DNA of 64,000 nt from assembly GCA_039725955.1 (NCBI GenBank), contig CP091034.1, positions 1,240,001 to 1,304,000 on the forward strand, written 5' to 3'. Position numbers and translations under genes: made by a program. The notes beneath the pieces are model-generated. The model searched no databases and was not told the origin of the DNA. It saw nothing but the letters and a program-made list of their open reading frames with translations. This document shows, piece by piece, positions 1 to 11,876 of the stretch (position 1 is its first letter; each line of letters starts with the position of its first letter). This DNA is from Sinorhizobium sp. B11. GTDB lineage: Bacteria; Pseudomonadota; Alphaproteobacteria; Rhizobiales; Rhizobiaceae.

Positions 1-243
1 ATGACCTGGGCGCAGCTCGGCCGTCACGAAAAGCCGATGGTCTTTGCCAACATCAACGGCTTCTGGGATCCGATGATGGAGCTTCTGCGCCACATGACGG
101 GCGAGGGCTTCCTGCACACCGCCCATCGCGTGCAGCCGCTGGTCATCGACGAGATCTCGGGCATCATCCCGGCCATCATGGCGCAGGCGGCAGAGCTTGC
201 CGCCGACCGTGACGGCGAGGACGACGTGATTTCGAAAATGTAG
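1..243 (+). CDS. LOG-family protein, C-terminal part (TIGR00730-like)
   Basis: Only the last 80 residues are in the window; the reading frame is open from base 1 and ends TAG at 241-243. The residues MTWAQLGRHEKPMVFANING are those that directly follow the PGGxGTxxE nucleotide-binding motif in the LOG family (cytokinin riboside 5'-monophosphate phosphoribohydrolase, Rossmann-like fold), so the motif itself should lie just outside the window. The methionine at base 1 is internal to the family alignment, not the start. LOG proteins release free bases from nucleoside monophosphates; whether this one makes cytokinin cannot be told from the C-terminus. It converges on rarD. Confidence 0.8.
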   Translation: MTWAQLGRHEKPMVFANINGFWDPMMELLRHMTGEGFLHTAHRVQPLVIDEISGIIPAIMAQAAELAADRDGEDDVISKM

Positions 244-244
244 T

Positions 245-318
245 CTCTCAAGCAATTCCAGCCGCACGTTGCGCAACGCTTCGGTGGCCGGAATTGCCTG
301 AAAACGGGCGCGGCTCTA
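245..318. repeat. Partial palindromic intergenic repeat (RIME-like), copy A
   Basis: The segment from the LOG stop to the rarD stop contains AGCAATTCCAG and, after a gap, CCGGAATTGCCTGAAAAC, which match the first half of the fuller copy at 29761-29863. The second half is missing and the segment ends in GCTCTA, supplying the rarD stop. I identify the family from memory as the rhizobial intergenic mosaic element type. Confidence 0.55.
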
Positions 319-1230
319 ACGTCCGCGCGTCGTCGTCAACATCGACCAGCTGTACAAGAACAGGCCGGCCCAGATCAGCGGGAAGGCAATCATCCGCGCC
401 GTATCCATCTCTTCGTGGAAGACGAAGACGGCGATGAGGAAGATCATCGTCGGCGCGATATACTGCATGATGCCGATGGTCGAGAGCCGGAGCAGCTTGG
501 CGCCATTGGCGTAGATCATCAGCGGTACGGCGGTGATCAGTCCGCAGCCAAGCAGCAAGGCGGTATCGCTAAAGCCGGTGCGGTAGAAGTGCCCTTCGCC
601 GCTGACGAATTCCAGGTAGAGGATGTAGAGCAGGGCGGGCAGGCTGAGGATCAGCACTTCCAGGAAGAAGCCCTGGTTCGGCCCAAGCGGCAGCGTCTTG
701 CGAAACAGGGCATAGAAGCCCCAGCTGAACGCCAGCGTCAGCGCCACCCAGGGAATGCCGCCGCTGTCGAAGGCGAGCACGACGACCGCAAGGCCGGCAA
801 GGCAGATCGCAGCAATCTGCAACGGCTGCAGTTTTTCTTTCAGGAGCACGGCGCCGAGGAAGATGCTGAAGAGCGGATTGATGAAATAGCCCATGGCCGC
901 ATCGAGCGAATGGCCGGCGCCGATCGCCCAGACATAGGTGCCCCAGTTCACGGTGATCAGTGCCGCAGTCATCATGGCCATGGCGAGCATGCGTGGAGAG
1001 CGCAGCGCGACCTTGATATCCTGCGTGCGTCCGAGCACCAGAAGCACGATACCGGCAAGCGGCAGCGACCACACGATACGATGGGCAATGACTTCGGCAG
1101 GCGAAATATGCGCGACCGCCTTCATGTAGATCGGCAGAAAGCCCCAAAGAAGATAGGCCGTCAGCGCGAAGGCAAAGCCGCGTGGACTGTCTTCGTTCTT
1201 GATCAAGGGGGCGGTTGCATCGGCAGACAT
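316..1230 (-). CDS. rarD: RarD, EamA-family (DMT superfamily) transporter
   Basis: 304 residues, the usual RarD length. The protein is almost entirely hydrophobic, with about ten predicted membrane segments, and starts its first one near residue 18 with the RarD-typical run LTAYLLWGFLPIYMKAV followed by AEVIAHRIVWSLP. The family belongs to the drug/metabolite transporter superfamily; the substrate of RarD proteins is unsettled (the name derives from chloramphenicol sensitivity). The ATG at 1228-1230 is preceded by a GGAAAC that can serve as ribosome site. It is transcribed divergently from the methyltransferase gene at 1345 and converges on the LOG gene. Confidence 0.85.
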   Translation of the reverse strand: MSADATAPLIKNEDSPRGFAFALTAYLLWGFLPIYMKAVAHISPAEVIAHRIVWSLPLAGIVLLVLGRTQDIKVALRSPRMLAMAMMTAALITVNWGTYVWAIGAGHSLDAAMGYFINPLFSIFLGAVLLKEKLQPLQIAAICLAGLAVVVLAFDSGGIPWVALTLAFSWGFYALFRKTLPLGPNQGFFLEVLILSLPALLYILYLEFVSGEGHFYRTGFSDTALLLGCGLITAVPLMIYANGAKLLRLSTIGIMQYIAPTMIFLIAVFVFHEEMDTARMIAFPLIWAGLFLYSWSMLTTTRGR

Positions 1231-1344
1231 CGGGTGTTTCCATCTTTGTTCTGTTTCTGATCCGCATTAGCTTAAGCGGCGTGAATAGGCCAATTCATTT
1301 CATTGAATGGAACAGCACCTGCAGGGCCGCGAAGAGAGGCAAGC

Positions 1345-2205
1345 ATGGACGAAACTGACCTGGCGGTCTGCCGGCAAGCCTATGCCGCCCAGATGCTGGC
1401 AAAGATGGGGGTCGCTGACGACGAGCGGCTGAGGCAGATCTTTGCCACAGTGCCGAGAGAAGATTTCCTGGACCCGCCGCCGTGGCGCATGGCGAATGGA
1501 ATTGGCTATCAGGACATGCCGTCAACCGATCCCGTCATCCTCTATCAGGATGTCCTCATTGCGCTGCAGGAAGAACGGCAGGTCAACAATGGCAGCCCCT
1601 CGCTGCATGCGCTCGGTCTCCACTGGCTTGCGCCGCAGCCGGGGGAAACGGCCTGCCATATCGGTGCCGGCGGCGGTTACTATACCGCCATGCTGTCGCA
1701 TCTGGTCGGCAGCGACGGCCATGTCACGGCGATCGAGTACGACAGGGAGCTTGCCGCTCGCGCGAGCGCCAATCTGGCCTCCTATGGCAATGTCGAGCTT
1801 GTCTGCGGCAACGGCCTGGAATGGCCGAAATCGTCTGCCGATGCGATCTACGTCAATTTCGCGACCCACCGGCCTGCCGATCCCTGGATCGGCAATCTCT
1901 CTGTCGGCGGCCGGCTGATCTTTCCGCTCTCTGCTCCCTCCCGCGACGGCAACGACAATCTGCGGCCGCGCAGTGCCCGCGGCGGCTTCTTCCTGATCAG
2001 GCGCACGGCCACGGAATACAGCGCCCGCTACCTCAGCCCTACCGTCTTCGTCTGGGGCCATGCCGCATCAGGGACGATCGAGACCTATAAGGCGCTGGAA
2101 TCCACCTTCCGGCATGGCGGTATGGAGAAGGTCACACGGCTGCGCTGGAAGATGCCGAAGCAGGAGGACGAATGGTATTCGGAGGAGGACTGGGGCCTCC
2201 TGTAG
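1345..2205 (+). CDS. Protein-L-isoaspartate O-methyltransferase-like SAM methyltransferase
   Basis: 286 residues. The central part has a SAM-binding glycine loop (CHIGAGGGYYTAMLSHL, about residue 97) followed by an acidic strand end (VTAIEYD), in the arrangement of the PCMT family, and the N-terminal motif LRQIFATVPREDFLDPPPW is also PCMT-like. PCMTs repair isoaspartyl residues in damaged proteins. The C-terminal 90 residues are longer than a minimal Pcm, so substrate specificity may differ. I chose the ATG at 1345 because GAGAGGCAAGC precedes it; an upstream in-frame start at 1303 has no such support. The stop codon is the first base triplet of the repeat at 2203-2302. Confidence 0.75.
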   Translation: MDETDLAVCRQAYAAQMLAKMGVADDERLRQIFATVPREDFLDPPPWRMANGIGYQDMPSTDPVILYQDVLIALQEERQVNNGSPSLHALGLHWLAPQPGETACHIGAGGGYYTAMLSHLVGSDGHVTAIEYDRELAARASANLASYGNVELVCGNGLEWPKSSADAIYVNFATHRPADPWIGNLSVGGRLIFPLSAPSRDGNDNLRPRSARGGFFLIRRTATEYSARYLSPTVFVWGHAASGTIETYKALESTFRHGGMEKVTRLRWKMPKQEDEWYSEEDWGLL

Positions 2206-2302
2206 AGCATCGCCGTTTTCGTTCGAATGACGGAAATGCTCTATCTCCTTGTTTTCATTTTATTCCGGACGCAACCTCTGCCCAGTTTGCTGGAATGCTC
2301 CA
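2203..2302. repeat. Full palindromic intergenic repeat (RIME-like), copy B
   Basis: About 100 bp fill the whole gap between the convergent methyltransferase and cimA genes. The first half is a long hairpin: arms AGAGCAT (2204-2210) and ATGCTCT, with inner CCGT/ACGG pairs. The second half begins CTTGTTTTCATTTTATTCCGG and ends CTGGAATGCTCCAG. It is the inverse orientation of the copy at 29761-29863. The element supplies the upstream gene's stop codon (TAG of TAGAGC) and could fold as a bidirectional terminator. Confidence 0.7.
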
Positions 2303-2304
2303 GC

Positions 2305-3921
2305 TCACTCGGCAGCGATCTTGCCGGCAAGTTGCCGGTTCTTCATCAGCTTGTAGATGACCGAGTCCATCAATGCCTGGAACGAGGCGTCGATGATGTT
2401 TTCGGAAACGCCGACCGTCCACCAGCGCACACCGCTGGAATCGGTCGATTCAATCAGAACGCGGGTAATGGCCTCGGTGCCGCCATTGAGGATACGCACC
2501 TTGAAATCGGCGAGCACCAGATCGTCGATCTCATGCTGATACTTGCCGAAATCCTTGCGCAGCGCGAGGTCGAGTGCGTTGACCGGGCCCTCTGCTTCCG
2601 CCACCGACATCAGCGTCTGGCCATCGATGGCGATCTTCACGACGGCTTCGGAGACGATCTTTATGCGCCCGTGGGAATCGAAGCGCCGTTCGATCATCAC
2701 CCGGAAGCCTTCGATCGTGAAGAAATCCGGGATTGTACCCATGGTGCGCCGTGCCAGAAGCTCGAAGCTCGCATCGGCGCCCTCGTAGGCATAGCCGGAA
2801 GCCTCGCGCTCCTTGACGATCGAAATCAGGAGATCGAGCTTCGGATCGTCCTTTGCGACGTCGATGCCGCGCCGCCTCAGCGCATTGATGAAATTCGCCT
2901 TGCCGCCCTGATCAGAGACCATGACCTTGCGGAAATTGCCGACACTTTCCGGCGGCACGTGTTCGTATGTGCGCGGGTCCTTCAGCAGCGCCGAGGCATG
3001 GATGCCGGCCTTCGTCGCGAAGGCGGACGCGCCGACATAGGGCATCTGATGATCCGGCGAGCGGTTGAGCAGCTCGTCGAAGGCATGCGACAGGCGGGTG
3101 AGGTTGGTCAGCCGCTCGGCGTCGATCGCGGTTTCGAAACGCGTATTGTAAGCGCTCTTCAGCGCCAGCGTCGGGATCAGCGTCACCAGGTTGGCATTGC
3201 CGCAGCGTTCGCCAATGCCGTTCAGCGTGCCCTGGATCTGGCGTACACCGGCCTCGACGGCAGCAAGCGAATTGGCAACGGCCTGGCCGGTATCGTTATG
3301 CGCATGGATACCGAGACAGTGCCCCGGCACGCCGAAGGCGATCACCGCCTCGACGATGGCGCGCACTTCCGGCGGCTGCGTGCCGCCATTGGTGTCGCAG
3401 AGCACCACCCAACGCGCGCCGTTCTCATAGGCGGTCTTCGCACAGGCGAGCGCATATTCCGGATTGGCCTTGTAGCCATCGAAGAAATGCTCGCAGTCGA
3501 CCATCGCCTCCTTGCCGGCGGCAACGACGGCCTTGACGCTTTCGGCAATGGATTCGAGATTTTCCTCGTTGGTGCAGCCAAGCGCCACCTGCACGTGATA
3601 ATCCCAGCTCTTGGCGACAAAACAGACCGCGTCGCTACGCGCCTGCAGGAGCCCGGCGATACCCGGATCGTTGGAGACGGAAACACCCGGCCGCTTCGTC
3701 ATGCCGAAGGCGACGAAGGAGGCCTGGCTCGTACGCTTTTCGGCGAAGAAGGCGGTATCGGTCGGGTTGGCTCCGGGATAACCGCCCTCGACATAGTCGA
3801 GCCCGAACTCGTCCAGCATGCTTGCAATCGCAATCTTGTCCTCGACCGAAAAGTCGATGCCGGGCGTCTGCTGCCCGTCCCGAAGCGTCGTGTCGAAGAG
3901 GTAGATTCTTTCGCGTGCCAT
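2305..3921 (-). CDS. cimA: (R)-citramalate synthase / LeuA-like
   Basis: 538 residues, matching the TIGR00977-type CimA family. It condenses pyruvate with acetyl-CoA to citramalate, the entry to threonine-independent isoleucine synthesis. The N-terminus carries the metal- and substrate-binding DTTLRDGQQTPGIDF (residues 9-23) of the DRE-TIM metallolyase fold, the HAHNDTGQAVANSLAA metal-binding motif near residue 205, and a C-terminal LeuA-type regulatory domain. The ATG at 3919-3921 starts MARERIYLFDTT; a longer in-frame extension (to 4062) overlaps the upstream pip gene and is unlikely. It lies 29 bp downstream of pip, so it may be the last gene of the cysS-GFA-pip transcript. Confidence 0.88.
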   Translation of the reverse strand: MARERIYLFDTTLRDGQQTPGIDFSVEDKIAIASMLDEFGLDYVEGGYPGANPTDTAFFAEKRTSQASFVAFGMTKRPGVSVSNDPGIAGLLQARSDAVCFVAKSWDYHVQVALGCTNEENLESIAESVKAVVAAGKEAMVDCEHFFDGYKANPEYALACAKTAYENGARWVVLCDTNGGTQPPEVRAIVEAVIAFGVPGHCLGIHAHNDTGQAVANSLAAVEAGVRQIQGTLNGIGERCGNANLVTLIPTLALKSAYNTRFETAIDAERLTNLTRLSHAFDELLNRSPDHQMPYVGASAFATKAGIHASALLKDPRTYEHVPPESVGNFRKVMVSDQGGKANFINALRRRGIDVAKDDPKLDLLISIVKEREASGYAYEGADASFELLARRTMGTIPDFFTIEGFRVMIERRFDSHGRIKIVSEAVVKIAIDGQTLMSVAEAEGPVNALDLALRKDFGKYQHEIDDLVLADFKVRILNGGTEAITRVLIESTDSSGVRWWTVGVSENIIDASFQALMDSVIYKLMKNRQLAGKIAAE

Positions 3922-3950
3922 AGTGGTGTTTCCTGTCGCCGCTTGCGGCC

Positions 3951-5379
<1,429 letters not shown>

Positions 5380-5383
<4 letters not shown>

Positions 5384-5868
5384 GGATGAGCTCCTGAAGG
5401 CCATTGGGATGTATCGTGGTCGGGATGCTGATGATTGCTGGCCGCAATCCCGTCCTCGCGATCGGTTGTTTCCGGTTCCGGTTCGACGGGCAAGCCGTCG
5501 AGCGCATGAAACCAGACCATTTTGCTGTCGAGATTGGATTGCATGACCGGCTTTACAGCTTGCGGATCATCGAGCGAGCCGAGCGTGATGTTGATGAAGT
5601 CGGCATCGGGAATGTCGTAGAAAAGCGGCGTACCGCAATCGCCGCAGAAGCCGCGCCGCACGAGGTCGGAGGAGTGGAACCATTTCGGCTCGCCACGCGT
5701 GAGCTCGAAATCGACCCGCATCACCCCTGCAAGCGGCAGGAAATAATTGCCGGCCGCCTTCTGGCACATGCGGCAATGGCAGACATGCGGATAGCCGAGC
5801 TCGCCGTTTGCCCTGTAACGAACCGCGCCGCATTGGCATCCACCGCTCTGTTCAGCCTTTGCCGTCAC
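5380..5868 (-). CDS. GFA-family zinc protein, paralogue 2
   Basis: 162 residues, same family as its two neighbours. Zinc ligands: GGCQCGAVRY (from residue 9), CHCRMCQK, and [12 protein letters not shown]. The C-terminal tail HQHPDHDTSQWP matches the other copies. It overlaps paralogue 3 upstream (5865-5868) and paralogue 1 downstream (5380-5383) by ATGA each. The three copies are clearly diverged (roughly a third to a half identical by eye) so this is an old duplication rather than an assembly repeat. Substrate unknown. Confidence 0.85.
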
Positions 5869-6337
5869 GCGTGATCCTCCGGCGGCCAGACCGGCGTATC
5901 ACGGTCGGGGTGCTGATAGGACACGATCTGATGGAGGAAGGAACCGGCAGCGAGATCTGCCTCGGTTCGTTCCGCCGGCAGTTCGTGCAGGTGATCGACG
6001 AAACCGATCTTGCCTTCCACTCCCCACTGAATGGTCGGCGGCAGCAACGACGGATCATCGAACGCGCCGGCCGCAACCGCCATGCCGTCGGGCGCCTCAT
6101 AGGTCAGCGGCGTGCCGCAATCGCCGCAGAAGCCGCGGTTGACGAAATTCGAGGACCGGAAGGTCTTGCGCTGGCCTCTGGTCCATTCGAATTCCATTCC
6201 GCGTACGGAGACCAGCGGTGCGTAGTAGGCGCCGAACGCCTTCTGGCACATGCGGCAGTGACAGATCGACGAATCCGGCGGCGTGCCCCGCGCCCGGAAA
6301 CGGATCGCGCCACATTGGCATCCGCCGGTATAGGTGT

Positions 6338-6341
<4 letters not shown>
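5865..6341 (-). CDS. GFA-family zinc protein, paralogue 3
   Basis: 158 residues, first of the three GFA copies in transcription order. Zinc ligands: [18 protein letters not shown], and [12 protein letters not shown]. The tail [12 protein letters not shown] is the shared one. The start MNTYTG at 6341 overlaps the cysS stop by ATGA (6338-6341); its ribosome site GGAGGTGAAGAA lies inside the last codons of cysS, which decides this start over the in-frame one five codons upstream. All three copies have complete metal sites, so all are probably functional proteins. Confidence 0.85.
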
Positions 6342-7714
<1,373 letters not shown>

Positions 7715-8020
7715 TCCACTCTCCTAAAATGCATATGCAGAAAAACACCACCACCGGCAGGCCGGGGCGTTTCGCATCTTGGACATTTGGGAGACGAAAA
7801 CGGCCAGGCCAGCTTTGGGCTAGCGAATAATCTTCCGGCAAATAATGCAGGTAACCGTTTTCATGCGGAAGGTTATGGCTTGGGCGATGAAAAAGGTCAA
7901 GGGTCGGAACTTCCTGAGATGCCATTGCCAGGGACCCAAAAATTCTGAGAGAAGAGGGAGTGCATAGGGCGCGACCAGGCAGTTGTGCCTCGGACCGAAG
8001 ATCTTGTTCAGAGGCTATGA
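7715..8020. other. Intergenic region between cysS and the gene at 8021
   Basis: 306 bp between divergent genes, somewhat richer in A and T than its surroundings. It should hold the promoter of the cysS operon on the minus strand and that of the 8021 gene on the plus strand, but I could not pick convincing -35/-10 pairs. Short frames here lack family resemblance or ribosome sites. Confidence 0.5.
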
Positions 8021-8602
8021 ATGTTCGGCTTGTTTAGGAAGGTTTCCAAGAGCACGATTGTTGTCGCCACGCTCAATGCCCGCCTTCAACCAATGGATCG
8101 GGGCGAGCTTGAGGATGCTTTTGATGCTTTTATGTCAGAGAAAAAGCACGGTATGCGGGTTGTTGGCGGTGGCACGCTGCAGGCGGCAAGTGGTGAGGTT
8201 GCGAAATGCGACATCGAGATCGAGGTCGATAATCCCACGGATGCCAGACTGACGCTTTTGACCGAAGTTTTGGAATCGATGTTGGCTCCGGCTGGATCGA
8301 TCCTACAGATTCCAGATCAGCGACGGAGCATCGATTTTGGACGGCAACATGGCCTCGCGGTTTACGTGAACGGCGCGGAATTGCCGGCTTCTGTCTATGA
8401 AGAATGCGATATCAATCACGTGGTGGCCGAGTTCTCACGGCTTCTGGACGGCGCCGGAGTCGTTGCCAGCAATTGGCAGGGACCACGGGATACAGCGCTC
8501 TACATTTACGGCAGGGATTTCGAGACGATGTTATCGCACCTTAAGCCCTTTATCGAAAGCTACCCACTGCTAGAACGCTGCCGGATCGAGAGGATCGCCT
8601 GA
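8021..8602 (+). CDS. Hypothetical protein, 193 aa
   Basis: I do not recognise this protein. It is soluble, with no signal peptide, membrane segment or metal motif. It reads as an alpha/beta protein: an N-terminal basic stretch (MFGLFRKVSKST), a middle region DIEIEVDNPTDARLTLLTEVLE, and a C-terminal half rich in aromatic and acidic residues (ALYIYGRDFETMLSHLKPFIE). Codon use is less GC-biased than in the neighbours, which fits a newer acquisition. It stands alone: cysS is divergent and the SDR gene at 8626 converges 23 bp away. An immunity-type protein is one possibility, but that rests only on its size, solitary position and composition. The start ATG at 8021 has no strong ribosome site. Confidence 0.6.
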   Translation: MFGLFRKVSKSTIVVATLNARLQPMDRGELEDAFDAFMSEKKHGMRVVGGGTLQAASGEVAKCDIEIEVDNPTDARLTLLTEVLESMLAPAGSILQIPDQRRSIDFGRQHGLAVYVNGAELPASVYEECDINHVVAEFSRLLDGAGVVASNWQGPRDTALYIYGRDFETMLSHLKPFIESYPLLERCRIERIA

Positions 8603-8625
8603 AACGATGGGTCCTTGCGGCAAGG

Positions 8626-9366
8626 TCATCCCGGCAGCTGGTAATCGACCAGCTTGTTCTCGCGCACGATGAACAGCTTGCCGGTCTCCGTTACACCCGG
8701 ACCAACTAGCGGAAGTATTGCCTTCGCCACTTCGGACGGGTGCGGCAGGCTCATCGGGTCTTCGCCCGGTACTGCCTGCGCGCGCATGGCGGTGCGCGTG
8801 GCGCCCGGATCGACGCTGGTGATGCGCAACGGCGTCGATTGCGTCTCGCCGGCCCAGGTGCGGGCAAGCGCCTCGACGGCGGCCTTGGAGGCGGAATAGG
8901 CGCTCCAGAAAGGGCGACACTTGTGAGCTGCGCCCGACGACATGATGACGGCGCGGCCGGCATCCGAGCGCGTCAGCAGCGGATCGACCGAGCGGATCAG
9001 CCGCCAGGTGGCATTCACATTGATGTTCATGACCCTCTCGAAGACCTTCGCCTCGATATGGCCGATCGGCGAGATGACGCCGAGCACGCCGGCATTGGCA
9101 ACGAGAATGTCGAGTTTGCCCCAGCGCTCGAAGATCGAGCCGCCGAGACGATCGATTGCTTCCATATCGGCGAGATCGAAGGGAACGAGCGTCGCTGAGC
9201 CGCCCACCGCCTTGATGGCATCATCAAGCTCTTCCAGGCCGCCGACGGTGCGGGCGCAGGCAATCACATGCGCGCCGGCCTTGGCGAGTTCGAGGGCGGT
9301 GAAATAGCCGATGCCGCGCGATGCGCCTGTGACCAGCGCGATCTTGCCTTCGAGATTGATGTTCAT
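8626..9366 (-). CDS. Short-chain dehydrogenase/reductase (SDR)
   Basis: 246 residues, classical SDR. NAD(P) glycine motif TGASRGIG (residues 13-20), NAG at the fourth strand (LVANAGVLG), catalytic serine in VIMSSGAAHK, and YSASK with the catalytic Tyr-Lys pair. The substrate is not predictable. I chose MNINLEGKIALVTG at 9366 because it is the standard SDR N-terminus; the in-frame extension to 9408 adds a proline-rich unstructured stretch. It follows purF by 79 bp and is probably the last gene of the radA-cvpA-purF transcript, an order common in rhizobia. Confidence 0.85.
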   Translation of the reverse strand: MNINLEGKIALVTGASRGIGYFTALELAKAGAHVIACARTVGGLEELDDAIKAVGGSATLVPFDLADMEAIDRLGGSIFERWGKLDILVANAGVLGVISPIGHIEAKVFERVMNINVNATWRLIRSVDPLLTRSDAGRAVIMSSGAAHKCRPFWSAYSASKAAVEALARTWAGETQSTPLRITSVDPGATRTAMRAQAVPGEDPMSLPHPSEVAKAILPLVGPGVTETGKLFIVRENKLVDYQLPG

Positions 9367-9398
9367 CTGCCTCGGTCCCGGATGTGCTTGAAAAGGTA

Positions 9399-9419
9399 AG
9401 GGGCGCAATAAGCGCCCCT
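9399..9419 (-). terminator. Hairpin between purF and the SDR gene
   Basis: Perfect 8-bp stem AGGGGCGC (9399-9406) and GCGCCCCT (9412-9419) with a 5-base loop. On the minus strand it is followed by TACCTTTTC, a weak U-rich tail. It may attenuate read-through from purF or simply stabilise the purF 3' end. Confidence 0.45.
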
Positions 9420-9445
9420 GATAGGAAAGTCAAAGCGGAAGCGGC

Positions 9446-10936
9446 TCAGCCGTTGCTGGCAAGCACGGAAATCTTGTTGCCCATGGACTCGCCATTCTTG
9501 TCGAGCAGCCGGGTCGGATAGTCACCGGTGAAATAATGGTCGGTGAACTGCGGGCGGGCCGGGTTGCGATCCTCGCCGCCGACGGCGCGATAGAGGCCGT
9601 TGATCGACAGGAAGGCGAGCGAATCCGCACCGATATATTTCGCCATGGCTTCGACATCGGCATACTGGTTTGCGAGCAACTTGTCGGCGTCGGGCGTGTC
9701 GATGCCGTAAAAATCCGGGAAGAAGATCATCGGGCTGGCGACGCGGATGTGCACTTCCTTGGCGCCCGCCTCGCGGATCATCTGCACGATCTTCAGCGAA
9801 GTCGTGCCGCGTACGATGGAATCGTCGACCAGCACCACGCGCTTGCCTTCGATCATCGCCCGGTTGGCGGAGTGCTTCAGCTTCACGCCGAAGGCGCGGA
9901 TCTGCTGCGTCGGCTCGATGAAGGTGCGGCCCACATAGTGGTTGCGGATGATACCGTATTCGAAGGGAATGCCGCTGGCCTGTGCGTAGCCGAGAGCCGC
10001 GGGTGTGCCGCCATCGGGAACCGGCACGATGACGTCGGCATCGACATGGGCTTCCTTGGCAAGGTTCATGCCCATGTTCTTGCGCGTCGTATAGACGTTG
10101 CGCCCGCCGACGACCGAATCCGGACGTGCGAAATAGACATATTCGAACAGGCAGAGGCGTTCCGGCTGCTGCTTGCTCGGCTTGCGGGCATCGATGCTTA
10201 TCGAGCCGTCGGGCTGGATTTCGCAGATGACGACTTCGCCATTCTCCACGTCGCGGATGAACTTGGCACCGATAATGTCAAGTGCGCAGGTCTCCGAGCA
10301 GAAGATCGGCTTGCCATCGAGTTCGCCCATCACAAGCGGGCGGATGCCGGTAGGGTCGCGCGCGGCGATCAGCTTCGTGCGCGTCATTGCGAGCATCGAA
10401 TAACCGCCTTCCATCTGACGGATGGCGTCGATGAAGCGATCGGCCGTGGACGTGTGGCGGGAGCGGGCGATGAGGTGGAGAACGACCTCGGTATCCGACG
10501 TTGACTGACAGATGGCGCCGGTGGCGATGATCTGCCGGCGCAGCGTCAGGCCGTTGGTAAAATTGCCGTTATGGGCAATGGCGATACCGCCTTCTTCCAG
10601 TTCGGCAAAGAGCGGCTGCACATTGCGCATCGCCACTTCGCCTGTCGTGGAGTAGCGCGTATGGCCGATCGACATGCTGCCGGGCAGGCGGGCCAGTGTC
10701 ATCGGATTGGTATAGTGGTCGCCGACGAGGCCCATATGGCGTTCCTGATGGAAGCGCTTGCCGTCGAAGGAGACGATACCGGCCGCCTCCTGCCCGCGAT
10801 GCTGAAGCGCATGCAGGCCGAGCGCGGTCAGCGCCGCCGCATCGGGATGTCCCAGAATTCCGAAAACGCCGCATTCCTCATGCAGCGTGTCTCCGTCGAG
10901 CGGATCGTCAATCGGGAAGGAATGGGACTGGTTCAT
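9446..10936 (-). CDS. purF: Amidophosphoribosyltransferase
   Basis: 496 residues. It makes 5-phosphoribosylamine from PRPP and glutamine, the first step of purine synthesis. A 21-residue propeptide precedes the nucleophile Cys22 in HEECGVFGILGHP (class II glutamine amidotransferase, Ntn fold), so cleavage after residue 21 is expected as in the Bacillus-type enzyme. The C-terminal phosphoribosyltransferase domain has the PRPP loop VVLVDDSIVRGTT near residue 370. It follows cvpA, the same neighbour it has in many bacteria. The later steps purM and purN are also in the window at about 61-62.7 kb. Confidence 0.96.
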   Translation of the reverse strand: MNQSHSFPIDDPLDGDTLHEECGVFGILGHPDAAALTALGLHALQHRGQEAAGIVSFDGKRFHQERHMGLVGDHYTNPMTLARLPGSMSIGHTRYSTTGEVAMRNVQPLFAELEEGGIAIAHNGNFTNGLTLRRQIIATGAICQSTSDTEVVLHLIARSRHTSTADRFIDAIRQMEGGYSMLAMTRTKLIAARDPTGIRPLVMGELDGKPIFCSETCALDIIGAKFIRDVENGEVVICEIQPDGSISIDARKPSKQQPERLCLFEYVYFARPDSVVGGRNVYTTRKNMGMNLAKEAHVDADVIVPVPDGGTPAALGYAQASGIPFEYGIIRNHYVGRTFIEPTQQIRAFGVKLKHSANRAMIEGKRVVLVDDSIVRGTTSLKIVQMIREAGAKEVHIRVASPMIFFPDFYGIDTPDADKLLANQYADVEAMAKYIGADSLAFLSINGLYRAVGGEDRNPARPQFTDHYFTGDYPTRLLDKNGESMGNKISVLASNG

Positions 10937-11166
10937 TTCTGCGGGCCTCTGCTCTCACAAGAATGGATCGGCTTGTCCAGTAGCATGATACCGGAAATCT
11001 TGCAGCTTTCCGATAAGTTCATGCTGAACGACACTTCCTCAAAGCCCGCTCGCCGGCTCTGAAACGGTTGAGGCCCGGCGGAGCGGAATGCCCGGCCGGA
11101 CCTTTTGTCTTACATCCCGCTCAAATGGCAATTGCCAGGCCGCGGGTCAAGCGCGTGAACACTGCG

Positions 11167-11787
11167 TCAATTAGATGGCTGCTGTGCGCCATTGTTAGGC
11201 GCGGGTGCTGCGTCTTCCGCCGGAGCCTGATCGTTGGCCGGCGCATTTTCTTCCGTCGTGCGCGCGCCACCAAGCTTCTCGGTAATGCTCTTCTGGATCA
11301 TCTGGGCGAATTCATCCGGCAGGACCGCCTGCAGGCGAACGACGAGAGAATCAAGGAATGGCTTCGATTTGGCATTGTTGACCCAGGCTGGGCGGTGATC
11401 GGCATCGACCAGCCAGTTCCAGAAGGCGACGGCGACGACGAGCAGAAGTATGCCGCGCGCAGCACCGAAGAGGAAGCCCAAAGTGCGGTCAAGCGCGCCG
11501 ATGCGGCTGTCGATGATGAAATCGGCGATCTTCATGGTGATGAAGGAGATGATGATCAGCGCGATCAGGAAGACGACGGCGGCCGAGCCGACGATGGCGA
11601 TACGGTCATCGTCGGTATATTTCTTCGCATAAGGCACGAGATGCGGATAGAGATAGTAGGCGGCGGCTGCAGAGCCGCCCCAGCTCGCGATCGAGAGGAT
11701 CTCACGCGAGAAGCCGCGGACCATTGCCAATACGGCGGAGAAAAGCACGACGCCGATGACAATACCGTCGAAAATCGTAATGGGCAT
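11167..11787 (-). CDS. cvpA: CvpA-family membrane protein
   Basis: 206 residues. Four hydrophobic segments in the first 125 residues (starting FDGIVIGVVLFSAVLAMVRG, then the second near 30-47, third near 63-85, fourth near 105-125) fit the CvpA family, and the early SREILSIASWGGS motif is typical. The C-terminal 40 residues are disordered, rich in Ala, Pro and Asn. CvpA was named for colicin V production and is widely linked to purF; its molecular role is not settled. The ATG at 11785-11787 lies 89 bp after radA and its stop 230 bp before purF. Confidence 0.88.
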   Translation of the reverse strand: MPITIFDGIVIGVVLFSAVLAMVRGFSREILSIASWGGSAAAAYYLYPHLVPYAKKYTDDDRIAIVGSAAVVFLIALIIISFITMKIADFIIDSRIGALDRTLGFLFGAARGILLLVVAVAFWNWLVDADHRPAWVNNAKSKPFLDSLVVRLQAVLPDEFAQMIQKSITEKLGGARTTEENAPANDQAPAEDAAPAPNNGAQQPSN

Positions 11788-11876
11788 GTAAATTCCACTC
11801 CAGACTGCCGCCTTGCGGGCCGCGTCGCGCCTTGTTTGGCTGATCCTATAGCATCCCCGCTATCAGTGATGAAGGA

